A stretch of DNA of 64,000 nucleotides from positions 1,798,001-1,862,000 of the forward strand of contig CM049992.1 of the NCBI GenBank assembly GCA_016630955.3, given 5' to 3'. The position numbers and the translations under genes were made by a program. Shown here piece by piece: positions 10,847 through 21,636 of the stretch. The number at the start of each line of letters is the position of its first letter. The stretch's first letter is position 1. The notes under the pieces were generated by a model. That model saw only the letters and a program-made list of their open reading frames with translations. It made no database searches and was not told where the DNA came from. The DNA comes from Didymella arachidicola (taxonomy: Eukaryota; Ascomycota; Dothideomycetes; Pleosporales; Didymellaceae).

Positions 10847-12325
10847 ATGACCGACTGCACACAATCGACTAGGGCTTCTCCGGACCGCCTCCCTCCTCGA
10901 ACAAGTATGGATTCAAACGCCCCTTCCGATAGAGTAGCAGAAGCTATCGTCACCATAAGCGATCTGCAAGAACAAATCAGACACCTGCGTACCAGCGTCG
11001 ACATTCTAATCTCTACGTCAGGCTATAGCAAGCCTGATATCGATAGCCTAGACAAATATCCTTGTCATACCAAGTCCCTCATAACCAATCCTGGCTTATT
11101 GACACCGCCGGAGTCTCCATTACCTCACGTTAAGCGGCCGGAAGACGAAACTAGCTATCTCTACACTATCTCAGGAACCTTGGAATCCTACTGCGTCTTT
11201 GCCTGCAGCCATTGTGTACCTGGCGAGGTCCTAGTTTCAGAAGGCCTCATCGAAGAAATGCAGGCGAAGATCAAGTCCATGGCGGATCGAGGGTACGATA
11301 CCGTGCAAGGTCGGATAGAAGCACAGCGGCAGCTCAGTCTTACCATGAAGCAATGTGTGCAACTGGAAAAAAGGATGTCCAGCAACGAGCAGAAATTCAG
11401 AGCTCTTAAGAGTGACTTGCATCAGCAAGCACTCAAAGCTGAAAAAGCAAAAAATCTAGCGGAACAAGTCAACGCCGACATGCTCGGGCACTGGAACGCT
11501 TCGCTGTGGGAAGTAGCTACGCTGAAGGCGCATGTACAGCAGCTCGAGGGCCAAATAAAGCTCAAATCAGACGCAAGTTCGACTGCAGAGAAAGAAGCAA
11601 CAGCCTTGAGGAGCCAGGCTGAAGTAATCAAAAAGCACGCTGTATCTCGCATCCATTCCCTCGAACAGCGAACCAATCTCAGTTCAGCAGCAAATAACCA
11701 GCTGCAAGAACAACTAATGCGCGAGATGGCTGCCAAGACGGCCGCAGAATACGAGATCGCTGCCCTGAAACCACGGCTCTCGAGCGCAGCAGATACAGTA
11801 ACTACACTTACCCAAGAGCTATCAGGCCAGCAGGACATCTTGCATGCCACACGAAAGCACCTGGAGGCTCAGATCCCGTGTGAAGTCGACACCAGGACAG
11901 CTGTCGAGCGTGAGTCTGAAATCCTGCTGAAACGCATGCACGAGGCTGCCGCTCAGTCCAACATCTACACCGACACCAACAACCGCTTGAAAACAGAAAT
12001 ACTCGAATTGACACGTGAGAAGAATCGGCTAGTTGCAGTGGACCTGGCCAGGATACAAAGTCATTGCGACGCACTTGAAATAGCGAAGAACAGTGATGCA
12101 CTCAGAATGGACGCGCTTGAGCAGAGAAACACCTACTTGGAAGAGCGACTGAGTGTATATGAAGAGACAAGGTGGACCACGTCGGCGGATACTGCATCGC
12201 TGTCGGAGGATATGTTGACTTCTACCAGAGGTCAAGGCCAGAACTGGGGGTTCGGAAGCCTGCGAGGGCTCAGACGGCGAGGAGGGGGTGAAGAAGAAAG
12301 AGTCTCTCTGGAGGACTTAGTTTGA
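10847..12325 (+). CDS. Long coiled-coil protein
   Basis: A single-exon gene of about 492 residues with no recognised catalytic domain. After a polar, Ser/Pro-rich N-terminal 100 residues, most of the chain is predicted coiled coil, with repeated heptads rich in Ala, Glu, Lys, Gln and Leu (QLEGQIKLKSDASSTAEKEA and similar). The last 40 residues are Gly/Arg rich (FGSLRGLRRRGGG). The frame is open from a TTG upstream; the first ATG is 10847 and a second in-frame ATG at 10907 is also possible. There is no signal peptide or membrane segment. A structural or scaffold role is the most that can be inferred. It faces the same way as the NCS1 permease that follows. Confidence 0.7.
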   Translation: MTDCTQSTRASPDRLPPRTSMDSNAPSDRVAEAIVTISDLQEQIRHLRTSVDILISTSGYSKPDIDSLDKYPCHTKSLITNPGLLTPPESPLPHVKRPEDETSYLYTISGTLESYCVFACSHCVPGEVLVSEGLIEEMQAKIKSMADRGYDTVQGRIEAQRQLSLTMKQCVQLEKRMSSNEQKFRALKSDLHQQALKAEKAKNLAEQVNADMLGHWNASLWEVATLKAHVQQLEGQIKLKSDASSTAEKEATALRSQAEVIKKHAVSRIHSLEQRTNLSSAANNQLQEQLMREMAAKTAAEYEIAALKPRLSSAADTVTTLTQELSGQQDILHATRKHLEAQIPCEVDTRTAVERESEILLKRMHEAAAQSNIYTDTNNRLKTEILELTREKNRLVAVDLARIQSHCDALEIAKNSDALRMDALEQRNTYLEERLSVYEETRWTTSADTASLSEDMLTSTRGQGQNWGFGSLRGLRRRGGGEEERVSLEDLV

Positions 12326-13054
12326 TACGTATCTGCACCTGGACATGAAGGTAATCAGATAACCAGCTAGAATCCTGTGTCACGTGTTCGGGAACCTTGT
12401 TTTTAGAATACCTAGGTAGTGATCATATTTTGCAAATACTATCACAGAGATTATGGTCTTACCTAGGTGCACGTGCAGATGAGAACGAAGCTCCCCACAG
12501 ATGTATGAGAGGGAGCACGAAGCTCTGACCAACGCGCCTGCGTCGACAGACCTGCCCTGTCAGCTACGTCACATATCATCGCTCAGCCCAATGCTTGTAG
12601 ACACAACGACTTGAAGAATTTTCCGCTGGCGAGAAAGAATCAAAGGATGCATTCATCGATACTGTGATATGTATAACGGCATTTTTGTGCAAGCGAATAC
12701 TCGATGGCGTGCTGATAGCGGGGTCTGTCCCGTGTCTGTTGGGCGACGGCAATAATGACTTTTCTCCAACCTCGATCTCTCCCCCTGGATCTTCCTCGCT
12801 ATCGGCCAGATTTCCCTTCGAAAGTACTCATTGAAGCCATCTTCAGGAATTCTCAAGTACGGCAACGAGCCAAGATGGAGTCTCTCCGCAGAAACCCGCC
12901 TGATCAAGGTATTTAATAGCAAGTGCATGAGAACCGGTGTTCGCTGTCCGTCGTCTCGCACCACCTTCGATTCCAGATGGAGGTGCAGGGCGACGACAGC
13001 GATCTGAGAAATACGGTCTGAACTTGATCAGGTTAACCCCTGCGAAAGGACTTC
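12326..13054. other. Intergenic spacer
   Basis: A minus-strand frame at 12653-12964 reads somewhat protein-like (NEYFRREIWPIARKIQGE) but lacks a clear start and family, so it is not called as a gene. Confidence 0.35.
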
Positions 13055-14689
13055 ATGCTTTGCAACTCCAAGTGGGAGATTGCTACTGACTGGCATAGGC
13101 CCTTCATGATGGACTCGATCGGTGCGCCGAATACGACACTCCAAGCCAACGATATCAGCGACAACGAGAAAACCTTCCAAGCAGCCCTCGCGCCCAACGT
13201 ACACGATGTGCTGCCCACCGATGAGCATCCCCAAAGCAGCACCGGCAGCCTGCAGCAGGCGTGGAAACGCTTTGAGAATCAGTTGGTCGCGTATAACCTC
13301 GAAGCACGCGGCATCCAGCGTGTAGAAGATGACGAGCGTCAGGACCTGAAGGCCCTGGGATACTCGCAAGTCGCAATCATGTGGTTCAGTGTTAATCTTG
13401 CGGCCAACAACGTCACCCTTGGCATGCTCGGCCCGGCCGTGTTCGCGCTCGGGTTCTTGGATAGCGCGCTGCTGAGCGTGTTTGGTGCCTTTGTGGGCTC
13501 AGTGGTGGTGGCGTATATCGCTACATTTGGCCCCAAGAGCGGGAATAGGACAATGATCTTCTCGAGATATAGCATGGGATGGTGGCCAAGCAAGATTGTG
13601 GTGGTGCTGAACATCATCGTACTACTGGGTTACGGCATGATTGACTGCGTTGTCGCCGGGCAGATCCTGTCTGCCGTGTCTGGGGAACGCATGTCCGTGG
13701 TCGTTGGCATCATCATCGTTGCGATCATTGCTTGGGTCATCACCACCTTCGGCTACCAGATCTTCCACTACTACGAACGCTGGGCGTGGCTGCCGCAACT
13801 CATTGTGCTTTGCGTCCTTGCTGGCGTTGCAGGGCCGCAGTTTAATGTGTCCGCCGAGTCGCACGGCGACGAGAACCCAGACACCATTATTGGCAACAGA
13901 CTTAGCTTTTTTGGTCTTACGCTCGCGGCAGCGATCACCTACGGCGGTGGTGCAGCCGACTACTTCGTTTACTACCCCACGCACACCTCCTCGCTGCGCA
14001 TCTTCGGCATGACTCTGTTCGGTCTGCTTTGCAGCTTTACCTTCGCCTTCATCCTCGGCATCGGGCTTGCATGTGGCATGCTGGCCAACCCAACTTGGGA
14101 AGCCGCATATGGTGTCTCCCAGGGCGCGCTGATTGTCGAAGCTTATCGCCCCCTTGGCGTCTTTGGTTCCTTCTGCGGCGTGGTCGTTGCGCTTGGACTC
14201 GTCGCAAATCTCATTGTACCGACCTACAGTTCCGGCATCGACGCTCAGATTCTCGGTCAATGGGCTGGTGCAGTTCCGCGTGTCATTTGGAACACAGTCG
14301 GCGTTGTCATCTACACTGTCTGCGCGCTGGCAGGACGTGCGCATCTCGCTGAGATCTTCACTAATTTCCTCGCGCTCATGGGGTACTGGGTGTCTATCTG
14401 GATTGCGATTGTGCTGGAGGAACACCTCATCTTCCGACGCAAGCGCGGGTGGAATTGGGATATTTGGAATCAGCAGAAGAAACTTCCCCTCGGCATCGCT
14501 GCGTTCGTTGCATTTGTTTTAGGCTGGGTGGGTGCAATCCTTTGCATGGCGCAGGTGTGGTACTACGGACCTATTGCGTTGCTTGTGGGCACCTATGGCG
14601 CAGACATGGGTAACTACGTAGGCTTTGCGTGGGCGGCTCTGGTGTATCCTCCGTTAAGGATGCTGGAGATCAAGAAGTTTGGCAGGTGA
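13055..14689 (+). CDS. Purine-cytosine permease (NCS1, FCY2-like)
   Basis: A nucleobase:cation symporter of the NCS1 family, fungal FCY2/FcyB branch, which imports cytosine and purines at the plasma membrane. The intronless frame encodes 544 residues with about twelve membrane segments. Family features are GIQRVEDDERQD before the first segment, WFSVNLAANNVTLGMLGP in the first segment, ATFGPKSGNRTMIFSRYSMGWWPSK, and the conserved ADYFVYYPTHTS after mid-protein. The ATG at 13055 gives the longest form; ATG 13109, with A at -3 and G at +4, is a good alternative (526 residues). The N-terminal 80 residues are hydrophilic. No lesion is seen. The exact substrate cannot be decided from the sequence. 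Confidence 0.92.
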   Translation: MLCNSKWEIATDWHRPFMMDSIGAPNTTLQANDISDNEKTFQAALAPNVHDVLPTDEHPQSSTGSLQQAWKRFENQLVAYNLEARGIQRVEDDERQDLKALGYSQVAIMWFSVNLAANNVTLGMLGPAVFALGFLDSALLSVFGAFVGSVVVAYIATFGPKSGNRTMIFSRYSMGWWPSKIVVVLNIIVLLGYGMIDCVVAGQILSAVSGERMSVVVGIIIVAIIAWVITTFGYQIFHYYERWAWLPQLIVLCVLAGVAGPQFNVSAESHGDENPDTIIGNRLSFFGLTLAAAITYGGGAADYFVYYPTHTSSLRIFGMTLFGLLCSFTFAFILGIGLACGMLANPTWEAAYGVSQGALIVEAYRPLGVFGSFCGVVVALGLVANLIVPTYSSGIDAQILGQWAGAVPRVIWNTVGVVIYTVCALAGRAHLAEIFTNFLALMGYWVSIWIAIVLEEHLIFRRKRGWNWDIWNQQKKLPLGIAAFVAFVLGWVGAILCMAQVWYYGPIALLVGTYGADMGNYVGFAWAALVYPPLRMLEIKKFGR

Positions 14690-14986
14690 GCGGGATTTGC
14701 TACCCTGGAGGAAGTCAAGACCGTGGAAGAGCTGCAGACGATGGGCCTGGAGGTAGTCAAAGTGATTGTGGTGAAGTTGTACGTATGAAGTAAAACGAGC
14801 ATATAAAGTTTGCCCTCTCATCACCCGTGGACGCTTCTGGTCTGCCCACACAGCTCGGCAGCGCCTTCACCCTGAGTATTGGTCCCACCTCCCACAACAC
14901 CCTGCCATCATCCATTTCCCGCACAACTTCCTCGTACCGCATTATCTCTGTTCCGTTCGCGCTCGTTACATTTCTTGAGTGTCAAG

Positions 14987-16748
14987 ATGCCGGCCTGTAA
15001 GTATTCGCTCTATCGAGACATCACGAGGAGCGCTCAATCACATCTAGACGCCGACGACGACCTGATCAGCCTGGCTGACGAGCCTACGATCACCAGCCCC
15101 GTCTCAAATACCAGCGTTGCATCTGCATCTAGCAGAATGGTCGCCAGTCATCATAGCCCAGTGAAGCTTGACAGTTTCTTTGACCTCACGGTCATGATGA
15201 AGGCGAAGAGGCCGTACACGCAAACTTTCTCTACATCAAGGGCCCCACTATCGCTCGCGGCCAATGGTAAACCATGACCACGATGAGCCTGATCATGTCG
15301 CTGACTTACCTCCAGGCATGCAGTTCGCTACCCAGACCAGCAGTGGAACGAGTATTCCCTCGCCGCTAGCCCGCCCGTTTCAGGCCGATGGCTCTGTTGT
15401 GGCCTACCTGCAGAATCAAGCCTGCTCCTCTCCTACGGCTGTCGCCTCACCTAACACTGGCTACAACGAGCAGAGAATGCAGCGCCTCGATTCGATGCTC
15501 AAGGAGCTTGATGACATCCCAGTCGACGAGGTTGAGGATGATCACGCGGCCGTTCAGCCCACGCAGACCAAAAATGTCAATGCTCAGCCCCTGTTACCTG
15601 GCTTTGAGCCGTTTTCGACTATCTCCATCCGCACAGGTTCTATTGCGCCTCCAACTCCGGCTGCTTCGACCGAGCCTCGAATACTGCCAACGGAGCCTGT
15701 TGTAAATGTCACCGTGCGCGCTTGGGAAGCCATGGGTAGAGACCTGCAGGGCCTTAAAGACGAAAAGCGAGCATTGGAACTGAAGATCGCGCGATGGCAG
15801 AAACTGAAGGCCTACCTACCTCAGCTCGAAAGCGACAACGAAGAGGCGCTTAAGACCGAGATCGGTTATTTGAAGTACCAGAACGAGCAGAATAAGACAC
15901 AGAAGACTATAATGGGTCGTACCCTATCGCAGAAAGACGTCGAGATCAAACAGCTGCAGCTGGATTTGAGCGCCTGCAAGGAGGCTCTTGAGCGCGCTGA
16001 CTGCGCAGCTAAAGGCTATGCTGAGGATGTTGGTAAGCGTGACTACATTCAAACTCAGCTGAGAGATGATGAAACCACTGAGTTACGTCGACTCTCCGAC
16101 TTGAACGAGGCCAAGAACCGCGAAGTCCACGCCCTTACTCAGCAGCTGAGCGACCTCGGAGAGGTAGTCAGGCGATCTGGTGAGGAGGAACGCTACAAGG
16201 AGCATAAGGATCTTGCAGAGGTCCGTCTAGGAGCACTCAACAAATGCGAGAAGCAGCTGAGATCCGTCAATGCCAAGTACGCTGCCGAGCATGCCAGGGT
16301 GAATGAGCTCGAGGACCACATTGAACTTCTCCAAAATAAGCTTAACGAGGTCGGCGACTTACAGACCCAACTGAGCCAGAAGAGCGCCGATTGTGACCGC
16401 TGGCGCAACAAGTACAAGAACCAGGAGAAGGTGGTCGAAACCTGCAAGCGGCAGGTGGAGCGCGCTGCTGATGAGAATACATGTCTTCGTGGTGCGGCTC
16501 ATCTCGTCAAGCCTGCAATCTCCTCAAAACTATCTCCCGTTGTTATGAGCTGCAGCGAGTGCTATGCGAAGAACATCACTTGCGACAACAAGGCTCGCTG
16601 CCGTCATTGTACGGAAAACAACGAGAGCTGCGCTAGATGGAGATGCAGTCTCAGACACCATCTTGGTCAGTGCCCAAGGGTGCCTTGCACGTTCCCACAT
16701 GGTGAGGACGGTTGGCTCCTGGCCCCAGACCCGAGGCCTCAGTGGTGA
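14987..16748 (+). CDS. Coiled-coil protein with C-terminal Zn2Cys6-spaced cluster
   Basis: The proposed exons are 14987-14996, 15048-15266 and 15316-16748, about 553 residues. The first intron (GTAAGT..ATCTAG, 51 nt) keeps frame if retained; the second (GTAAAC..CTCCAG, 49 nt) must be removed. The N-terminal 160 residues are polar and low in structure, with a conserved-looking RMQRLDSMLKELDD segment. Residues roughly 200-450 are coiled coil. The C-terminus, 16551-16631, has six cysteines spaced CX2CX6CX5CX2CX6C, the spacing of fungal Zn2Cys6 DNA-binding domains, followed by four more cysteines. In ordinary Zn2Cys6 factors the cluster is N-terminal and rich in Lys/Arg between the second and third Cys; here it is C-terminal and that loop (YAKNIT) is nearly neutral. 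DNA binding is therefore uncertain; a structural zinc cluster is equally possible. Confidence 0.75.
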
Positions 16749-17262
16749 ATGGAGCGGGCAGAATAGCAGGTGAGTACAACGCATGGGCGTTGAGGACAAC
16801 CACAAACAACGGTTTATCACTGCTGATTCAAGTTAGCACGCCGCTCGTAAGGCGAAAACAGGTTATGGGAAATGAATAATGTGGTGCTGTTTGCGCTTCA
16901 CATTATCAGCGTCGAGAACATTTATCTATCGTCGTTCAGGGACTTCAAGAATGCACTGCTTCACAGTCGTCAGGGTCACCTTGAACTGGATAGAGACTCA
17001 CGTTATCCATCAGCGAATCGCACATCATTTCAAGCACACGGTGTGATTTACCCACATGAACCTCGTTTGACAAAATGTGGTCCGATGGCACTTGCAGAGT
17101 AATCTCTCAATGTATGGTTTGACTATCTCTACTACATGACCTAATTATTCGTGTGAAGCAAACGGCATTGTATATATCCTCACACTGCCAAGCGGCTTGA
17201 GTACTGTAGGTCATCCTAGACAGATATAGTCTCGCGGCTATATCCCAAAACCCCTAATATGC
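16749..17262. other. Intergenic spacer between convergent genes
   Basis: 3' regions of the coiled-coil gene and of the small secreted protein. No gene is seen. Confidence 0.4.
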
Positions 17263-17837
17263 CTAACGACAGTCAGGCCAACTGTCTCCTATGCAGACAG
17301 AAACTCCGTTTCGACAGACCCCTTTCTGAGGGTCGACCCTAAGTTGTCAGTTCAAGTACGTGCATGTTGCAAGGGGGATACTTACTTGAAAGTCCATTCT
17401 CCAAGATTGGGCACAGAAGGAATAAACGGCTGACCTTCATAGTGATCGTACTTGGTGTACATGGTCTCGCCACCGCGCTTGCAGCCGTAGATCTCGTCGC
17501 GAAGTCTGACGCGGCAGTCTTTATCGGTGATTGTCATGTTGAACCGGTCGTTTTCGCTCCTGTCAGGACCCAACCATTCAATGCTGAAGTCGAGAACACG
17601 TCCTGGGTTGAGTGCGATACAGGCAGTTTTTTTCTGGTTGCCGTGATATACGCCACTCAATTGATCGGGCACGCAGAGCTTGTCCACGGCGTCGGAGGCC
17701 GTATCGCGGCCGAAGCGCGATGTGATTGGATCAAATTTGGTACCACTCAGGTAGCACTTTCTGCGTTCCAGAGTGGGCGCGCTGTGAGCCGTTGAAGCGA
17801 GGACAGACAGGATGAGGACGGTAGTTGAGGCTAGCAT
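17263..17837 (-). CDS. Small secreted cysteine-rich protein
   Basis: A secreted protein of about 175 residues. The first 18 to 20 residues are a signal peptide (MLASTTVLILSVLASTAHS), followed by a possible Kex2-type dibasic site (LERR). Exon 1 is 17837 down to 17386. The frame appears to stop at once after EWTFK, but that stop lies inside a perfect donor, GTAAGT. Removing a 47-nt intron (17339-17385, acceptor ACTTAG) adds 24 residues, 17338 to 17263, that contain three more cysteines and end in TAG. The mature protein then has eight cysteines rather than an odd five, which fits disulfide-bonded extracellular proteins. No enzyme motif is seen. It could be an effector-like or cell-wall protein; this is inference from size, secretion and cysteines only. 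Confidence 0.75.
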
Positions 17838-17986
17838 TGTGAAAGGTGTGAGTAGCTGATACGAGTTAGAAAGGTAAGCCGAACTTGGGAGGCTGCACTC
17901 ACTGACTTCAATTTTTTCTTGGGATTGTTTGTCGAGTGTCTGAAAGTAGTTGGAGATGATGAGAGGGAAGAGGACTTGGGAGGTTT

Positions 17987-18000
17987 GACTTTATATCGTA
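17987..18000 (-). promoter_or_regulatory. TATA-like core promoter of the secreted protein
   Basis: On the minus strand the sequence GATATAAAGTC lies about 155 bases before the ATG at 17837, followed by a C/T- and CA-rich leader. Position and context fit a core promoter. Confidence 0.4.
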
Positions 18001-19716
18001 GCCCGAGAGCGTGCCATGGTACCGACTGCCCGTACACATGACCCTGAGCCAGGCCACTGTATCTTGTTGAAGCCCATCATGCAGTATGACCTCTGGTTCT
18101 GCACATCGAATTATTGGCCGCGCAGCAGGTTCAGCCAGTCGCACATCAGCGAGGGTCAGCACAGCTGTACGGGTGCCTCTGGCATTCTGGGAAGACCGGT
18201 AAGCGTGTTCCATGGTCCTCTTTTTGTGACTCGCCCTTGACGAAGGATGTTTTCTTGAAGCGAAATTCGCGTTGATGCACGCGTGCTTCATGTGTCACCC
18301 TTATCCCATTATACAAATGCCTCTGTTCTGTTGTATGGACGTGTTCGGCAATAGATCACGAGATCAGATCCATGAGTACCTAGTGCGACTCACTTCGTGA
18401 TGGTATAAAATTCGTTTTGTTTGCTGGTAGTGTCAGTTGACAGCAAATTTTTGTTATAGATTCACGCTACGTGTCAGAAACTGGTTGACACACTCTAATT
18501 GTACTCGTTCACATAGTCAATTTACACCTCGCGATGCCTGACGTATTAACAACGAATTTTACAGTTAGTGATGCTGTGTACCAGTACATCCCAAAATGCA
18601 TCAATGCTCTATCAGGGCAAATTATGAATGCGTTTTTCGCGAATATTGCAGGCGGACGGTGACGACTTGTATACCTAGGTACGTTCTTGTTCCATTCGGT
18701 GTCGTGATCTCGGGATTGACGGGCAGTGCTTGCCGACAGCGTTTGACAATGGTCACACCCAAGACAAGGAGTGTGCGAAGAAATGTCACGTCCGCTAGAA
18801 TTGAAGATTATGTTATTGGCGACTCGCCGGATATGCCGGCATAGAAGGAGGTACGTTGGCGATGATCGATTTGTGCGGAAAATCCGTATCCGAAAATATA
18901 CCAAGACAATCGATTTCGAAAGACGCGCCATCTTTGGACCTCCGTAGGTCTACGTCGGCGTCAGGACGCGCAGGGTCAGATGCTAAAGTAAATGGTTTGC
19001 GCGAGCCCTTCGACGATCAACCCCTGGCGCGCGTTGGTGAAGACAGGAGCTGGCGATAGACTTGCTGTAGGCCAGTCTGGTAGACCATGTCTACTCGTGG
19101 CATGCGGAGAGAGTCCCGATGATGGCATGTACCGCGAGGTTTAACACCACGTAGAGTCGTCTTAGAGGCGCAGAAGTCAGGGACCTACTGTCTTCCAAAA
19201 AGTCCGGTGCTTGGCCAATGAGAAGGCATTCACACAAGCCGAGAGCTCGTTCCTCGCATCACGACGCGTCGCGCAACCACAACTGTTCATAAATGCACGT
19301 ATTCTTTACATGCAGGGCTCGATGTATCGACCACGCGATCCGATATCGACAAGACGGAAGTACTGTGCGGCTCCACGAACGATTACCGTGACTCAGCGGG
19401 ATCTGACGCTGGGCGCGGTTTGGCGAGGTGCCGGCCAATATCAGCGGCGCCGCACATTCAAATCTGTCATCGCTGCTAACCTTGTCGTCGATAGCTAACT
19501 GGAAGAGCGATCATCTTCAGGGGCTACCAAGCACGCTTGGCCCCAGTTGAGCGCAGATCTGCATTGTTTTGTAGATCTGCATACGCTACAGCAAACCGCG
19601 GTTACTAAACTCCTATTTTGACGACGACAAGCTCCGCCGGTCACTCAGTCCAACCCGGCCCCAGGGCTTACCGTGCGTCATGAGATCCGAGGAGCCAAGA
19701 TGGAGCCGATAGACGG

Positions 19717-19729
19717 GATGTCATATATA
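19717..19729 (+). promoter_or_regulatory. TATA-like core promoter of the lipase gene
   Basis: TCATATATACC lies about 80 bases before the lipase ATG at 19804. The position fits a fungal TATA box; no experiment is implied. Confidence 0.4.
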
Positions 19730-19803
19730 CCGGAAGCCCGTGGCTGTGGTACTTGGTAGGGCTCAATCCTGGCTTTCGGTATCGTACCACCACGTTCCTC
19801 CAG

Positions 19804-21255
19804 ATGCGTTCATCCACATCTCTGGCTATCTTCAGCCTCCTGCCGCTGGTTCTCACAGCTCCAGCTCCGGCTCCAGACGCGGTTTCAGCACCGGAAATCA
19901 CCCCTGCGCCCACAGTTGAAGAGGTCACGCCTGCAACTATCGAAGAGCGGCAACTGATTCCCGGCTTGCTGGATGGTGTCCTTGGGCTCGTAGGCGGTCT
20001 CCTCAAGGATGTAGACAATGCCGTTGCGGCTGGCAACCCTTCTGCCGTCAGCTCAGCATTAGTTCAGATCCAACCGACAGCAAAACCCACAGCCATTTCG
20101 GAAGTCCTTGCCCGTCAGTCATCCATCTGGGCATCACCGACAAAAACGAACATCTATGGTGGCATCGCAACACAGGTCGCTAACGGCCTTGGACCTGTAC
20201 TCGATGGCACCTTGAGTACAGCATTGAATGGTGGCCGCCCTGTTGGCGAGAACAGCATTCAGAACAACAACAAAGCGACTGCTGGTCTTTACCCCAAGAA
20301 AGCCGGGACGGTTGATGCTCCCTATTCGGTGCCAGAGGCAGATCTTCGCGCTGCCATCTTCATCCCATCAGACTTCACCTACGGAAAGAAGACACCCGTC
20401 CTCTTTGTCCCTGGCACAGGTGCATACGGCGGTAGCAACTTTGCCAACAACCTGCGCAAACTCCTCACTGGTCAATCACACGCCGACCCAGTCTGGGTGA
20501 ACGTCCCCGGTGCCATGCTCGGAGACGCGCAGATCAACGCCGAATACGTTGCCTACGCGATCAACTACATCAGCGCCATATCCAGCAATAAGAAGATCGC
20601 CGTCATATCATGGTCCCAAGGCGGTCTGTCTACGCAATGGGTTCTCAAGTACTGGCCCAGCACGCGCAAAATCGTCCAAGACTTCCTCCCCGTATCACCC
20701 GACTTCCACGGCACCATCTTCGCCAACGCGCTCTGCCTAAGCGCCGACTCTGAAATCGGCCTGCCCTGCGACCCCAGCGTCATCCAGCAAGAGCGCACAA
20801 GCAACTTCGTGCAGCAACTGCGCAAGAACGGCGGCGATAAGACCTTTGTGCCCACGACGACGTTTTACTCGGGCCTGTTTGACGAAATCGTAGAGCCGCA
20901 GCAGGGCACCGCGGCGTCCGCGTTTCTGCCCGCCGGTCTCGCGCCCGCGTCGAATAACGAGGTGCAGGTCGTCTGCGCCAACCAGCCGGGCGGCAGCTTC
21001 TACGGGCACGCGGGCGTGCTGTTCAACCCGCTTACGTACGCACTCATCGTCGACGCGTTGAAGCATCCTGGGACCACGGGCCAGGTTAGCCGCGTTGACA
21101 GGCAGGCTGTGTGCGCAGACTATGCTGCACCAGGGCTGGACTTGGATGATGTGCTTGCGACCAGCGGGCTGATTCCGGTCGCGGGCGTGCTGCTGTTGGC
21201 GTACCCGAGTAAGCTGCTTACAGAGCCGCCGCTGAAGTCGTATGCGACTTACTAG
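19804..21255 (+). CDS. Secreted CALB-type lipase
   Basis: An alpha/beta-hydrolase of about 483 residues related to Candida antarctica lipase B. It should hydrolyse esters outside the cell. The ATG at 19804 starts a signal peptide (MRSSTSLAIFSLLPLVLTAP), so the earlier in-frame ATG at 19753 was not used. A Pro/Ala-rich propeptide-like segment follows. The catalytic domain starts near VLFVPGTGAYGGSNF. The nucleophile Ser271 lies in SWSQGG, as TWSQGG in CALB; Asp360 in SGLFDEIVEPQ and His402 in FYGHAGV complete the triad, all in the CALB order and context. A C-terminal extension of about 60 residues contains a hydrophobic stretch (SGLIPVAGVLLLAYPSK). There are no introns and no lesions. Substrate range is unknown. 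Confidence 0.9.
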   Translation: MRSSTSLAIFSLLPLVLTAPAPAPDAVSAPEITPAPTVEEVTPATIEERQLIPGLLDGVLGLVGGLLKDVDNAVAAGNPSAVSSALVQIQPTAKPTAISEVLARQSSIWASPTKTNIYGGIATQVANGLGPVLDGTLSTALNGGRPVGENSIQNNNKATAGLYPKKAGTVDAPYSVPEADLRAAIFIPSDFTYGKKTPVLFVPGTGAYGGSNFANNLRKLLTGQSHADPVWVNVPGAMLGDAQINAEYVAYAINYISAISSNKKIAVISWSQGGLSTQWVLKYWPSTRKIVQDFLPVSPDFHGTIFANALCLSADSEIGLPCDPSVIQQERTSNFVQQLRKNGGDKTFVPTTTFYSGLFDEIVEPQQGTAASAFLPAGLAPASNNEVQVVCANQPGGSFYGHAGVLFNPLTYALIVDALKHPGTTGQVSRVDRQAVCADYAAPGLDLDDVLATSGLIPVAGVLLLAYPSKLLTEPPLKSYATY

Positions 21256-21636
21256 GCCAGGTACGAGGCCGTGATAGAGAATGTGGAATAGACTTAGTCT
21301 TTAATATGTAATGATTTTGAGTATCGTGTGCGCGCCGACCTGGTGTGGTCTGGTTTCAGAGGCAAACTTATGTAGATGTGCTGCCTTGCGTGCTTCTACT
21401 TTTCGTCTCCCTTTCGTGCTTCTGGCTCCAAGCGGGTTTGCGTGGAGGTAGGATATAGCTCCTCTTTCGACTCGTCGGGGATTTCGCTGAGAGAGCTTAA
21501 ATGAGTCTGCTAGTGATGAAGCATTTGAGTGAGTGTTGTCCTCTTGCAACCAAGCCCATCATCTTAGGCAGGTTTCTCTCAGTCCCTCGCCCCCAGTCCT
21601 TTAGCTTATCAACCATGTCACCGGCCCTGTCACCCT
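21256..21636. other. Convergent 3' spacer
   Basis: 3' regions of the lipase and RRP41 genes. No gene is seen. Confidence 0.4.

Larger units (their letters stand above)
17838..19803. other. Long divergent intergenic region
   Basis: About 2 kb between the divergent secreted protein and lipase genes, so it holds both promoters. Short open frames on both strands have no family resemblance. No RNA gene is recognised. Confidence 0.4.

Noticed and set aside
13622..14425. 267-codon open frame on the minus strand
   Set aside because: It lies antisense to the well-supported NCS1 permease, is charged and low in hydrophobic cores, and mirrors codon bias of the true gene.
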